Positions 17,792 through 28,300 are shown, numbered from the stretch's first letter. The stretch: 64,000 nt of DNA from Gammaproteobacteria bacterium (GCA_016705365.1 JADIYI010000009.1:496001-560000), one strand, 5' to 3'. The notes: a model not told the origin generated them from the letters alone. Numbers and translations are program-made.

Positions 17792-18226
17792 ATGAACCCA
17801 AGGTACAGTGCCCCGCTGATCAAGTCTGTCGCTCTCGGCATCGCCATTGCCACCGCGGGCGTTTCCACGCACGCTGCCGACGACCCCCGCATCGGAACCT
17901 ACGTCACCACCGCAACGCGGAACGCCGCCGCGGATGCCCCTCCCCGTTCGGCAACACGTTCGATGACCGTGAGCTACCGCGATCTCGATCTGTCACGTCC
18001 GGCCGGAATCGGCAGCCTGTATGCGCGACTGGAACGCGCCGCGCGTGCTGTTTGTGTGCCGCGCGAGGTGCGCGATCTCGGCATGCGCCGCGATCAGGCG
18101 CGTTGCCATGCGTCCGCAATGGATAACGCGGTCGCGAACATCGACAATCCCGGTTTATCGGGATTCCACCTCGCCCAGACCGGGCGGTCGGTGGGAATCG
18201 AATCACGGGTCGCCGACACGCAATGA
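17792..18226 (+). CDS. UrcA family protein (exported)
   Basis: 144 residues. The N-terminus (LIKSVALGIAIATAGVSTHAA) is a signal peptide cut after about residue 29. The mature part holds the UrcA signature: VSYRDLDLSRPAGIGSLYARL followed by RAARAVC, and a second Cys in QARCHASAMDNAV, giving a probable disulfide. UrcA is a small periplasmic family of unknown biochemical role in alpha- and gammaproteobacteria. The ribosome binding site GGAGGAG is 8 bp before the ATG. It converges on frdB across a hairpin. Confidence 0.85.
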   Translation: MNPRYSAPLIKSVALGIAIATAGVSTHAADDPRIGTYVTTATRNAAADAPPRSATRSMTVSYRDLDLSRPAGIGSLYARLERAARAVCVPREVRDLGMRRDQARCHASAMDNAVANIDNPGLSGFHLAQTGRSVGIESRVADTQ

Positions 18227-18240
18227 GCGATGGATGATCC

Positions 18241-18276
18241 TGACACTCCCTCCCGGTCGCGGCGAGGGAGCTGTCA
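18241..18276. terminator. Hairpin between convergent urcA-like and frdB genes
   Basis: TGACACTCCCTC and GAGGGAGCTGTCA form a stem of 12 pairs with one bulged C and an 11-base loop. It lacks a T-run, so it may act as a weak bidirectional terminator or as an RNA-stabilising end. Confidence 0.5.
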
Positions 18277-18290
18277 GAATATAGTGCGGG

Positions 18291-19034
18291 TCAGGAGGAT
18301 GCGATGAGCATCTTGCGCCGCAGAAAAGCAATCTGGGTGGAGAGATCGAGGTCCTTGGGGCAGTAATCCTCGCAGCCGAGCAGGCTCATGCAGCCGAACA
18401 CGCCGTTCTCGTCGCCGATCAGTTCGTAGAACTGCGCGTCGCTGCGGGTATCGCGCGGATCGAGCCGCAAACGGGCGATCTTGTTGAGACCGGCCGCGCC
18501 GACAAAATCCTCGCGCATCTGCGCGGTGGCGCAGCCCGCGATGCAGCAACCGCATTCGATGCAACGCTCCAGCTCGTAGATGTCCTGCGCGAGCTGCGGC
18601 TCCATGCGTTCTTCCAGGGCGCACAGATCGGGCTCGGCTGCGCGCATGTGAACCCAGGCCTCGAGCCGCTCGCTCATGCCCTGCATCCACTTGCCGGTAT
18701 CCACCGAGAGGTCCCCGATCAACTGGAAAGCCGGCAATGGCGCCAGCGTGATCCCGGTGCCGAGGTCGCGGGTCAGGGTGCGGCAGGCGAGTCTCGGGCG
18801 GCCATCGATCAGCATGCCACAGGCGCCGCAGATTCCGGCACGACAGACAAAATCGAACTGCAGCGAGGGATCCTGGTTTTCGCGGATCTCGTTGAGAGCG
18901 ATGAACAGCGTCATGCCCTCGGCTTCCTCGACCTCGAAACTCTCCATGCGCGGCTGGCTGCGGGGATCGGTGGGATTGTGGCGCATCACGCTGATGCGCA
19001 GCTGCCGGGGTTGCGTCCTGGCGTTGCCGTTCAT
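18291..19034 (-). CDS. frdB: Succinate dehydrogenase/fumarate reductase iron-sulfur subunit
   Basis: 247 residues. All three cluster motifs are complete: [2Fe-2S] ligands in CRAGICGACG with the fourth Cys eleven residues on, [4Fe-4S] in CIECGCCIAGC, and [3Fe-4S] in CMSLLGCEDYCPKD. The subunit passes electrons between the FrdA flavin and the FrdC hemes. Its ATG overlaps the frdA stop by one base (TAATG). Gene order frdC-frdA-frdB and sequence are those of the epsilonproteobacterial (Wolinella) quinol:fumarate reductase rather than the E. coli Sdh. Whether it runs as fumarate reductase or succinate dehydrogenase is open. Confidence 0.92.
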   Translation of the reverse strand: MNGNARTQPRQLRISVMRHNPTDPRSQPRMESFEVEEAEGMTLFIALNEIRENQDPSLQFDFVCRAGICGACGMLIDGRPRLACRTLTRDLGTGITLAPLPAFQLIGDLSVDTGKWMQGMSERLEAWVHMRAAEPDLCALEERMEPQLAQDIYELERCIECGCCIAGCATAQMREDFVGAAGLNKIARLRLDPRDTRSDAQFYELIGDENGVFGCMSLLGCEDYCPKDLDLSTQIAFLRRKMLIASS

Positions 19035-21013
19035 TATTCGTTCTCCCCAAGACGCGCGTTGCGACCCCGGTATTTCCGCGGCAGCAATTCCTCGCAGGGC
19101 ATCAAGCGCTGCTGCAGCACGAAGCGGTCCCGCCCGTCGTACTCCGCACGCAGGCGATCCACCTCGGCCTGGCGCGCCGCGCTCGCCGGATGCTCGATAT
19201 AGTCCCTGGCCCCGTAGCCGCGCCAGCCGGGCGGCAGTTCCATGCGCGTGACGTCGAGCGGCTCGTAGGCGAGCTGCGCCCGCATGGCACCGGCATCGGG
19301 CCACGTGGCCAGGGTGCGGTTCAACCAGTCACGATCGTTGCGCTGCGGATGATCGCTGCGAAAATGCGCGCCGCGACTCTCGGTGCGCGCCAGCGCGCCC
19401 TGTGCCACGCACAGCGCGAGCTTCAGCATCCGCGGCAAGCGATAGGCTGCCACCAGTTCCGGGTTGGCACCGCGCGCCTGGCTGCGCAGCCCCATGTTGC
19501 GACTGCGCTCGAGCAGCAGCCCGAGCCCCTCCACTGCGGCGGCAAGCTTTTCCCCCGAGCGGAAAATTCCCACGTTGTCGGTCATGATCTGCTGCATCTC
19601 GTTCATCAATCCGAACGGGTTCTCGGTGCCCGCGCCGCTCGCGATGGCGCTCAGCTGGCGCCGCTCGCGCTCGGCAAACTGCTTCACCAGCGTGGTGGAC
19701 ACGACACTTTCGCTGTCCGCGGAGGCACAGAAATCGGCGATATACTCACCGACGATCATCCCCGCCACCACGGTCTCCGCCACCGAGTTGCCGCCCAGGC
19801 GATTGAAGCCGTGCATGTCCCAGCAGGCGGCCTCGCCGGCGGCGAACAGGCCCTTCAGGGTGCGGCTCTCGCCGCGCTGATCGGTGCGCACCCCACCCAT
19901 CGAATAATGCTGCGCCGGGCGCACCGGGATCAGCTGCTCCGCGGGGTCGATACCGAGAAAATAATTGCAGATCTCGCGCACCTCGCGCAGCCGCGTCTCG
20001 ATGTGCTTGCGCCCCAGCAGGCGGATATCCAGCCACAGGTGTTTGCCGAAGCGGGTGCTCGCCGCATGCCCCGCCGCAATATGCTCCTCCATGCGCCGCG
20101 ACACCACGTCGCGCGAGGCGAGCTCGGCCTTGTCCGGCTCGTAATCGGGCATGAAACGGTGCCCGTTGCCATCGAGCATCAGGCCACCATCGCCACGGCA
20201 GCCCTCGGTGACCAGGATCCCGGCCGGAAATATCGCGGTCGGATGAAACTGGATGGCCTCCATGTTGCCGAGCGCCGCGCAGCCGGTCTCGAGGGCGATC
20301 GCGGCCCCCATGCCCTCGTTGATCACCGCGTTGGTCGTGACCCGGTAGAGACGCCCGAAACCGCCGGTGGCGATGCAGGTCGCGCGTGCCACGTAGGCGA
20401 CCAGCTCGCCGCTGGCAAGATTGCGCGCAATCGCGCCGCGACAGCACCCGCCCTCGTGGATCAGCGACAACGCTTCCATGCGCTCGTGCACCGGGATCCG
20501 GCTGGCCAGCGCCTGGTCGCTCATCGTGAACAGCATCGAATGCCCGGTGCCGTCGGCGACATAGCAGGTGCGCCATTTCCTGGTGCCGCCGAAATCGCGC
20601 GCGGTGATCAGGCCGTGGGCCTCATCGCGCTCGCTCAGGGTGACACGCTTGCCGTTGATCACCACCTCATGATCGCCGCGCTGCACCCGGTTCCACGGCA
20701 CACCCCAGGCCGCGAGCTCGCGCACCGCCTTCGGGGCGGTATTCACGAACATGCGCACCACGTCCTGGTCGGCGCCCCAGTCGCTGCCGCGCACGGTGTC
20801 GGCGAAATGCACATCCTCGTTGTCGCCATCGCCCATCACGGCATTGCCGAGGCTTGCCTGCATGCCGCCCTGCGCGGCCGATGAATGCGAGCGCTTGGCC
20901 GGCACCAGGCTCAGCACCAGTGCATCGAAACCGCGCCGGCGCGCGGCAATCGCGGTGCGCAGCCCGGCGAGCCCGCCACCGATCACCAGCACATCGGTAT
21001 GGATGATCTGCAT
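19034..21013 (-). CDS. frdA: Succinate dehydrogenase/fumarate reductase flavoprotein subunit
   Basis: 659 residues from ATG 21013, one base after the frdC stop; the longer frame to 21082 would only read through the end of frdC. The FAD-binding VIGGGLAGLRTA is at about 10-21, and the His that carries covalent FAD is H43 in RSHSSAAQGG. Substrate-site and capping segments HYSMGGVRTD and FNRLGGNSVAET are present. The enzyme interconverts fumarate and succinate on the cytoplasmic side of the membrane, bound through FrdB to FrdC. Length and motifs are complete. Confidence 0.92.
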   Translation of the reverse strand: MQIIHTDVLVIGGGLAGLRTAIAARRRGFDALVLSLVPAKRSHSSAAQGGMQASLGNAVMGDGDNEDVHFADTVRGSDWGADQDVVRMFVNTAPKAVRELAAWGVPWNRVQRGDHEVVINGKRVTLSERDEAHGLITARDFGGTRKWRTCYVADGTGHSMLFTMSDQALASRIPVHERMEALSLIHEGGCCRGAIARNLASGELVAYVARATCIATGGFGRLYRVTTNAVINEGMGAAIALETGCAALGNMEAIQFHPTAIFPAGILVTEGCRGDGGLMLDGNGHRFMPDYEPDKAELASRDVVSRRMEEHIAAGHAASTRFGKHLWLDIRLLGRKHIETRLREVREICNYFLGIDPAEQLIPVRPAQHYSMGGVRTDQRGESRTLKGLFAAGEAACWDMHGFNRLGGNSVAETVVAGMIVGEYIADFCASADSESVVSTTLVKQFAERERRQLSAIASGAGTENPFGLMNEMQQIMTDNVGIFRSGEKLAAAVEGLGLLLERSRNMGLRSQARGANPELVAAYRLPRMLKLALCVAQGALARTESRGAHFRSDHPQRNDRDWLNRTLATWPDAGAMRAQLAYEPLDVTRMELPPGWRGYGARDYIEHPASAARQAEVDRLRAEYDGRDRFVLQQRLMPCEELLPRKYRGRNARLGENE

Positions 21014-21014
21014 C

Positions 21015-21800
21015 TCAGTGCGTCCCGCGGTTGCCGGGCACCTGCGGATGCTCCGGTACATAGCGCTCACCGGCGCGATCACGGTGCTCCAGGCCGATCC
21101 TCACATAGGTCGCGAGCGTCAGCGTGCCGAGCACCAGGAAGAACACCACGATCAGCGTGATCAGCAAGCGCAGGCGGCGGCGCATGCGCCGCGGATCAGA
21201 GGAGCGTATCCAGCCCCATTTCAGGATCAGGCGGTAAAGGCCGATCCCGGCATGGATTTCCACCGCGTAGAGCATCAGCAGATCGAGCGGCCACATGCGC
21301 CCGCTCACGGCACGATCGGCCGAGGCATAAGGCCCGATGGCACCCGGGTGTAGCGCCATTTCGTAAAGATGAATCGCAACCACGAACATCAGCACCAGCC
21401 CGGTGATCACCTGCAGCAGCCACAGCCAGGTATCGGCATGACGCAACATCCGCGCGTGCTTCATGAAACCGCGATACTCGCGATAGCTCGCCGGCATGCG
21501 CCGGATCGATGCCAGTGCATGCACCAGCACCAGCGCCGCTACCGCCAGCACGGCGGCACTGACCAGCCCCGGCACCGGGCGCCGGAACAGGAACTCGCCC
21601 TCCATCGCACGCGTGACCGCGTGCATGGCATCCTTGCTGATCAGGATGCTCGAGACCAGCCCCATGTGCACCCACATGAACAGCACGAGAAGCAGCCCGC
21701 TCGCACCCTGGATCAGGTCGAGCCGTGCCGGTCCCTTGTCAATGGGTGCTGGTGTCGTGTTCAACTGGCTGGTTGCTGTTCGAGACTGTTGTTGTCGCAT
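21015..21800 (-). CDS. frdC: Di-heme cytochrome b subunit of Wolinella-type fumarate reductase
   Basis: 261 residues with five hydrophobic helices. Compared from memory with Wolinella succinogenes FrdC, the residues known to matter all appear one position later. The heme ligands fall at H45, H94, H144 and H183, with H121 at the Wolinella H120 position. E67 (AMEGEFLF) matches the menaquinol-site Glu66, and E181 (YAVEIHAG) matches Glu180 of the transmembrane E-pathway. This argues for a di-heme, electroneutral menaquinol-type enzyme. The start at 21800 drops 96 codons of upstream non-homologous frame. First gene of the frdCAB operon. Confidence 0.9.
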   Translation of the reverse strand: MRQQQSRTATSQLNTTPAPIDKGPARLDLIQGASGLLLVLFMWVHMGLVSSILISKDAMHAVTRAMEGEFLFRRPVPGLVSAAVLAVAALVLVHALASIRRMPASYREYRGFMKHARMLRHADTWLWLLQVITGLVLMFVVAIHLYEMALHPGAIGPYASADRAVSGRMWPLDLLMLYAVEIHAGIGLYRLILKWGWIRSSDPRRMRRRLRLLITLIVVFFLVLGTLTLATYVRIGLEHRDRAGERYVPEHPQVPGNRGTH

Positions 21801-21928
21801 TATGTCCGGACAGCGGCGCCACCTCTTGATCTGGTGCAAACGAATTGCAGCCCGCACACCCCGAGCGGCTCGCGTAACACCCGCGTGCCCGCGGCTCCTT
21901 GCCCCGAACGGGGAGAGCCGCGCGCGTG

Positions 21929-21956
21929 TTGCAAGGCCCGGTTCGCAGGCTACAAT
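21929..21956 (+). promoter_or_regulatory. Predicted argS promoter
   Basis: TTGCAA (4 of 6) at 21929-21934 and TACAAT (5 of 6) at 21951-21956 with a 16-bp spacer, ending 37 bp before the argS ATG. Prediction by eye. Confidence 0.5.
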
Positions 21957-21993
21957 CGCGCTCCTGTCCGAACCCGCCCGGAAACCCTGAGCA

Positions 21994-23736
21994 ATGAACC
22001 TGCGCGACACCCTCAACACCGCGGTCGAAAAGGCGATGCGCGCGATCGATGTTCCCGCCGACTGCCAGGCCCTGCTGACCCCCGGCACGCGCGCCGAATT
22101 CGGCGATTACCAGGCCAACGGCGCAATGGCCGCCGCCAAGCGCATGCGCGGCAACCCGCGCGAACTGGCCGCGCGCATCGTGGCTGAACTCGAGCTCGAA
22201 GGTATCGCCGAACGCATCGAGATCGCCGGGCCGGGCTTCATCAATATCCACCTGGACACGGCATTCCTGGAACAGCGCCTGGCGCTGGCTGCGGCCGATC
22301 CGCGTCTCGGCATCGCCGCGATGGAACAGCCACAGACCGTGGTGGTCGATTACTCGGCCCCCAATCTCGCCAAGGAAATGCACGTCGGACATCTGCGCAG
22401 CACCATCATCGGCGATGCGGTGGTGCGCTCACTCGAGTTTCGCGGCGATCGTGTGATCCGCCAGAACCATGTAGGAGACTGGGGCACGCAGTTCGGCATG
22501 CTGATCGCGCATCTCGAGGATCTCACGGCCGGCGGCACCTCGATCGAGGACGCCGCGCTGTCCGACCTCGAGGAGTTCTACCGCAACGCCAAGCAGCGCT
22601 TCGATGCCGATGCGGCGTTTGCCGAACGCTCCCGCGAGTACGTGGTCCGCCTGCAATCGGGCGATGCGCACTGCCGCCGGCTGTGGCAGCGCTTCATCGA
22701 TATCTCGGTGCGGCACAGCGAGGAAATCTATCGCGCCCTGAACGTCACGCTGACCCGCGCCGACATCAGGGCCGAGAGCGCCTACAACGACGATCTGCCG
22801 CTGGTGATGAAGGAACTCGATGCGCGCGGCCTGCTCGCGTGCAGCGATGGCGCGAAAGTGGTGTTCCTGGAGGAACTGCGTGACCGCGAGGGCAACCCGC
22901 AGGCAGTGATCGTGCAGAAGGGCGATGGCGGATTCCTCTATGCCACCACCGATCTGGCGGCCGCGCGCTATCGCGCCGCCACCCTGCATGCTGATCGCGT
23001 GCTGTATTTCATCGACGATCGCCAGAAGCTGCATATGCAGCAGGTGTTCGCGATCAGCCGGCGCGCGGGTTTCGTGCCCGAGCGCGTGAGCCTCGAGCAT
23101 CATCCGTTCGGCAAGATGCTCGGCGAGGACGGCAAACCCTTCAAGACCCGCTCGGGCGGCACCGTGAAGCTGGCCGAGTTGCTCGCCGAAGCGGTGGAGC
23201 GCGCCGCCCGATTGCTCGTCGAGCGCAATACCGAGATGGCGCCGGACGAGCGCGCCGCAGTCGCGCGCATCGTCGGGATCGGCGCGGTGAAATACGCCGA
23301 CCTGGCGAAGAACCGCACCAGCGATTATGTGTTCAGCTGGGATCAAATGCTGAGCTTCGAGGGCAATACCGCGCCCTACCTGCAGTACGCATGCACCCGT
23401 GTCGGCAGCATCCTGCGCAAGGCCGGGGTCGATCCCGCGACGCTCCCGGGACCCATTCACATCGGCTCGCCCGAGGAACGCGCCCTGGCGCTGAAGCTGG
23501 TGCAGTTCAGCGAGGCCCTGGAGTGCGTGACCCGCGATGCCGCGCCGCACCTGCTGTGCGCCTATCTTTACGATCTCGCCGGGCTTTACATGCGTTTCTA
23601 TGAAAACTGCCCGGTACTGCGCGAGGACATTTCCGCCGAACAGCGGACGAGTCGCCTGCGTTTGTGCGACCTGGTTGCGCGCACCATTCGCCAGGGCCTC
23701 GAACTGCTCGGCATCGAGACACCGCAGCGCATGTAG
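21994..23736 (+). CDS. argS: Arginyl-tRNA synthetase
   Basis: 580 residues, the usual length of bacterial ArgS. The N-terminal additional domain (GDYQANGAMA) recognises the tRNA D-loop. The class I HIGH motif is HVGH at 130-133 in LAKEMHVGHLRSTI, and the C-terminal anticodon-binding domain is helical and ends LLGIETPQRM. A clean KMSKS is not present, but KMLGEDGKPFKTRSG stands in that place, which is normal for many ArgS. It charges tRNA-Arg with arginine. Divergent from frdC; followed after 82 bp by an HDOD gene. Confidence 0.95.
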   Translation: MNLRDTLNTAVEKAMRAIDVPADCQALLTPGTRAEFGDYQANGAMAAAKRMRGNPRELAARIVAELELEGIAERIEIAGPGFINIHLDTAFLEQRLALAAADPRLGIAAMEQPQTVVVDYSAPNLAKEMHVGHLRSTIIGDAVVRSLEFRGDRVIRQNHVGDWGTQFGMLIAHLEDLTAGGTSIEDAALSDLEEFYRNAKQRFDADAAFAERSREYVVRLQSGDAHCRRLWQRFIDISVRHSEEIYRALNVTLTRADIRAESAYNDDLPLVMKELDARGLLACSDGAKVVFLEELRDREGNPQAVIVQKGDGGFLYATTDLAAARYRAATLHADRVLYFIDDRQKLHMQQVFAISRRAGFVPERVSLEHHPFGKMLGEDGKPFKTRSGGTVKLAELLAEAVERAARLLVERNTEMAPDERAAVARIVGIGAVKYADLAKNRTSDYVFSWDQMLSFEGNTAPYLQYACTRVGSILRKAGVDPATLPGPIHIGSPEERALALKLVQFSEALECVTRDAAPHLLCAYLYDLAGLYMRFYENCPVLREDISAEQRTSRLRLCDLVARTIRQGLELLGIETPQRM

Positions 23737-23818
23737 GAGCAATTCGCACTGCCGTTACGCCGGGCAGGGACAACGATCGCTGACTACACTACGCTCTGCC
23801 CCATCATTCAGGATCGTC

Positions 23819-25273
23819 ATGACGCAGCAGGGCCATGAAACGCGCACCGTAGAGGACTGGATCACTCGTATCAACCAGCGCGAGCTCGCGGCGCTGGCCG
23901 CCATCGTGCAACGGGTACAGTCGCTGGTCGGTGATGAAGACAGTTCGGCCGCGCAACTGAGCGAGGTATTGCGGCTCGACCCATCGCTCAGCTCGAAAAT
24001 CCTGCGCATCGCCAACAGCCCGACCTACCTGGTTTCACCCGATCCGGTCACTACCCTCACCCGGGCCACCACCCTGATCGGCTTCGATGCCATCGCCAAT
24101 ATCTGCATCACCAACCGGCTGCTGGAAACGCTGCTGGCAAGGAAGGAGCTTTCGCGCAGCGTGGTGGAGCGCGTGCTCGATCGCACCGCGGCATCTCTGC
24201 ACGCCGCGGTACAGGCCCGCGTCATGATCAGCAACGCGAGCTCGAGGGAGCGCGAGGAGGCGTTTCTCGGCGCCCTGCTCGAACAGATCGGCGAAAGCGC
24301 CTTCTGGAGCCTCGGCGGGGCGGAAATCGATGCCCTCGATACGGCCCTCGCGACGACGCCGCAGAACACCCGGGAAGCCCTCATCAGGAGGACCGTCGGC
24401 GGCTCGTTCCGCCAGCTCAGCAGAGGCCTGATCAAGGCCTGGCATCTCGGCCCCGGCACGGCCCTGCACGAACAGATCACGCCCGCGAGAGCGTCGCGCG
24501 CGCAGGTCATCCTGCTCGCGAACGAACTCGCCGACTGCGTGGCGTGCGAAGGCTGGGAATCGCCGCTGCTCGATGATCTCTATGCCCGGATCGCGGCACT
24601 GACCAACATCGAGACCGGAGCGGCCGCGATGCGGGTGCGCGCCTGCGGTCGGGAGGCCGAGGGCATCGCGCGCTGCTACGGAGCCAGCATGCTGGCCCAG
24701 CGCATGAGCCACAAACCGGCAGGTGCGAAATCCCGACGCACCAGCGCGCACGGGGATTCGAGCGTGCGACTCGGCGTACTGCAGGAACTGGGCGCGATGC
24801 AGCCCGGCACTGCGGACATCAATACCGTGATGCAGACCGCCATCGATGGCATATACCGCGGCATCGGCATGGATCGCGTCATCGCCGCGCTGCTCAGCGA
24901 CGATCGAAAAACGCTCTCCGCCCGTTTCTGGCTCGGCGACGGGTGCGAGCAGTGGGGCCCGACTTTTCGCTTTTCCGTGACCAGGCGCGATGACATCCTG
25001 CACCAGTGCGTCGCCAACAACCGTTCGTTTCGGCATGATGCCAGTGCCGCGCAAGCCCCGGCCGGACTGATGCCGGCGGAACTTCTGGACTTCTGCCAAT
25101 CGGGCGACCTGCTGCTGGCACCGGTGCTGGTCGGAACACGCTGCATCGGGGTGTTGTATGCTGACCGTACGCTTTCGGGTGCCGCGATCAGCCAGGAGGA
25201 TTTCGACGCCTTCGCGGAACTGGCACACCAGCTCGCCCTGAGCATCGAGCTCGTTGGCAAGCCCGCGTCCTGA
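23819..25273 (+). CDS. HDOD domain protein with C-terminal GAF domain
   Basis: 484 residues from ATG 23819; an upstream frame overlapping argS is rejected. The N-terminal about 230 residues form an HDOD domain (LRLDPSLSSKILRIANSP, TTLTRATTLIGFDAI), an HD-related fold that lacks phosphohydrolase residues. A GAF-like sensor domain follows from about 325 (TVMQTAIDGIYRGIGMDRVI, GVLYADR). Proteins of this build are signalling adaptors in stress, motility or cyclic-di-GMP networks. A -10-like TACACT is at 23785. The partner is not evident from neighbours. Confidence 0.82.
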   Translation: MTQQGHETRTVEDWITRINQRELAALAAIVQRVQSLVGDEDSSAAQLSEVLRLDPSLSSKILRIANSPTYLVSPDPVTTLTRATTLIGFDAIANICITNRLLETLLARKELSRSVVERVLDRTAASLHAAVQARVMISNASSREREEAFLGALLEQIGESAFWSLGGAEIDALDTALATTPQNTREALIRRTVGGSFRQLSRGLIKAWHLGPGTALHEQITPARASRAQVILLANELADCVACEGWESPLLDDLYARIAALTNIETGAAAMRVRACGREAEGIARCYGASMLAQRMSHKPAGAKSRRTSAHGDSSVRLGVLQELGAMQPGTADINTVMQTAIDGIYRGIGMDRVIAALLSDDRKTLSARFWLGDGCEQWGPTFRFSVTRRDDILHQCVANNRSFRHDASAAQAPAGLMPAELLDFCQSGDLLLAPVLVGTRCIGVLYADRTLSGAAISQEDFDAFAELAHQLALSIELVGKPAS

Positions 25274-25335
25274 AGGGCTTCGGTTGCGCCACCGCCCATG
25301 GTGAGCGCGCGCGGCGCCGCTGCGGTGGCCGGCAA

Positions 25336-28300
25336 TCAGTGTGGTGCAGTTGCGGCGCGCCGGTCCGCCTCGGCAATCACGCTCGCGCAGGGATCCTCCA
25401 GCGTCGAAAAGCGGTCCCACACACTGCTTGCCAGAATCGACAAACCACCGGTGGCGACCGCGGTCCCGCCGCTGATCAGCGTGCCTTTCTGGTCGAGCGT
25501 CAGCTCGGGTTTGGCCAGCGTCCCGGAGACCTTGACGTAGGGATTGAGCAGTTGCGTCGCGCTCAAGCCGAGGCCCTCCCTGGCTACGGTCCTGAATTTC
25601 AGATCGATGCTCTCGTTGCGCAGGTCCGCGGCGCCATGACTCATGATGTCCAGCGCGCTGGTTCGAATCACCAGCGCCGGATCCGTGCGCAGCACACCTC
25701 CTTCGGCGCGCAACGCGTAGGCCGCGCAGATCACGTCGGTGTAGGGCTCGCGCTTCATCAGCGGATTCAGTGTTTGCAGGAGTTGGCCGAAAAAGCTCGA
25801 ATACATCAGGTTCAGCTTGCTGTTGGGCAAGCGGGCGCCGGCGCTGGTAAAACGCAGGGTGCCACGCAGGGAGGTCGCCAACTCACGCAGACTGCGTCCC
25901 TCGCCCGCAAGATCGATCTCCCCATCGTAACGAAGCAGGCCGAACGGGTTGCTGCCACCGAAATCGAGCAGCAGGCTCTTGCCACTTCCCGCCAGGCGCA
26001 CCAACGGCACCGTACCTGCGGAGCGGATATCGAGCTGCCCCGAAAACGTCCCGTTGCGGTTGGCAAAGCCGATCGGAGCCGCGGCGAGGTTTCCGTGCTC
26101 GAGACGGGCATCGAAGCCAACCGCGGAGTATTCGAGCCCCGCGAAGAGCAACTTGTCCGCATGCAACGCGAAGCGGCCGTCGAGCTTGTCCAGCCGCTCC
26201 AGCGGCAGCGGGAAATCGGGTATCAGCAATTTGCGCTGCGGGCTCGCCGCTTGCTGCTCGCGAGGGATGAACGGCGTCAGATCCAGGGAATCGGCATGCA
26301 GCTCGATATCGACAACAGGACGCGGGGCGAGGCTGATCCGGGCGCGCCCGGAAAGATCGCTGGCGCCGAACGTTGCGCTGAAGCTCTCGAAATCCAACGC
26401 AGCCGGTGTGGCCGAGATGCGCGCCTCGAGCCGCAGAGCACTCGCGGGCAGCGTCAGGCCGGGGGGCAATTCGACGCCGGAGCGCCGTCCCGCGGCGGCC
26501 AGGTCAGAGATATGCGCATCGAGCTGCAGCCCCATGGCGGAGAGTTCCGGCGCAAACCCGAGCTCACCCTTCAGGCTCACCTTGTCGGTGGCGGTTTCGA
26601 GCTGCAGCAGATCGAAGCTCAAGCGGTCGTTTTTCCAGCCACCGCGCGCACTCAGTTGCCCGCGCTGGTGCACCAGCGGCAACCAGCCCAGCTCCGGCAA
26701 CAGCGCATCGAAACCGTTACCGGTGGCGCTGATGGCGAATTCGCCGCGCGATCCGGCGAGAGGTAGTCCAAGCGTGGCGCTGCCCCCGATAGCGAGATCA
26801 CCGACGGAGAATTCCAGCTTGCGCACCCGGACGGCATCGCTCGTGCTGCTCAATTCACCTGCAGCATTGAATCGCAGCCCCGGCAATTTGCGTCGTGCCA
26901 TGCCACTGAACCCGGCGAGGTCCGGCCCCTCGACCCTGAAGTTCAGCGCGATTCCCGGCAGCGCGCGCGGGCTGCCAATCTGCCCATCGAGACGCAAGCG
27001 AGCCCCGGCGATCGTGGCCTCGCCATCTTCCAGCCGCCAGGGGCCGCCGCGGGCGCGAAGCAATCGCCCGCCCGCGGTGTAGGGCTCGGCAGGCAGCGAA
27101 GGCTGGCCCAGCAAGTCGGTGAGCAGGCGCGGATCCTTGCCCTGCAACGAGACGCGCAGGTCCAGTTGTTCACCAAAGGGTTGCATCCCGATCACGCCGT
27201 CGAGTTCGAGCCGATCCCCGCCGAGTTGCAGCGCGCTGCTCTCGAACTCCAACCCGGCCTCGCTCCAGCGCAACCCGCCGCTGGCATCAAAGCTGCCGCC
27301 GGGAAAGCCGCCTGTCTTCAATGCGGCTCCGATCGCGGCAAAATCGGCGCCACTGGCGGTGAATTGCAGCTCGCTGCCGTAGAAGCCGGGAGCCTCTCCC
27401 AGCGGACCGTCGATGGTGAGTTTCCCGAGCGCGGTGATCGCGGTGACATCGAGCAGCTCGCGGCCTTGCGCCGAGTGTTTCAGGCGGCCGTTCAACTCGA
27501 ACGGCCCGGCCGCGAGGCCGGGTACATGAAGCAGTTCGCGCAATCGCGCCAGGTCGGCACCCTTCGCTTCGAAGCCGAGATCGCTGCCGCTCAGGCGCTC
27601 GATGCCATCGATGCTGCCGTGCACGCGGAGTTGCGCATCTTTCAGTTGTACCGCCAGGGCATCGATGGTGAGCGAGTCTCGCCGTCGCTCCATGTGCAAC
27701 TCGAGGCTGAAGGATTCGGGCGGCAGATGGTCGAGACGAAACAGCCCGCCCATCACACTGAGATCGGGGCCGGAAGCCGCGAGCTTCAGCACCGCCTTCT
27801 CGACGTTCACCGGATCGACGAGTTCACCGCTCCCCTCGAGTCTCAGCTCGCCCACTACACCCGAGAGTTTGCCGCTGATTCCACGATTGCCGGTCCCCGG
27901 GGCGACGCTTGCCTCCAGCCTGACGGGGCCGGAACCGAGATTGCGAATTCCCAGGTGATGGCTCAGGTAGTCGGCATCGGGACCGCTGACCGCGAGTACC
28001 AGCCGCGTATTCCCCGGGGACCCCAGGTCGTCGATGAGCCCGCTGCCATCCAGCGTCAGTTCCCCGAGTTGCCCCTGCAACGCGACGCGGATGTCCTTGC
28101 CCTCGAGCAGACTGCCCAGGGGGCCCACGCTGGCGCTGAAGCGCAGCGGTATGTCATTGGCCTGCCCCGAGGCATTGAAGACCAGCAAGCCATCGGTCCC
28201 GGGATGCTGCTCCACGGTGCCGAAGCGAAACTCCAGTGGGCGGCTCAGGCGCGGCCCGCTGTAACGCAACCGGGCACCGGGCATCGAGATCAGTTTCACC

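Noticed and set aside
21826..21839. FNR-like box TTGATCTGGTGCAA upstream of frdC
   Set aside because: Eight of ten consensus bases match, but its centre is only about 32 bp before the frdC ATG, too close for normal FNR activation. It could be chance.
25288..25329. Stem GCCACCGC / GCGGTGGC between the HDOD and AsmA genes
   Set aside because: Loop of 26 bases and no T-run; expected by chance in such G+C-rich DNA.
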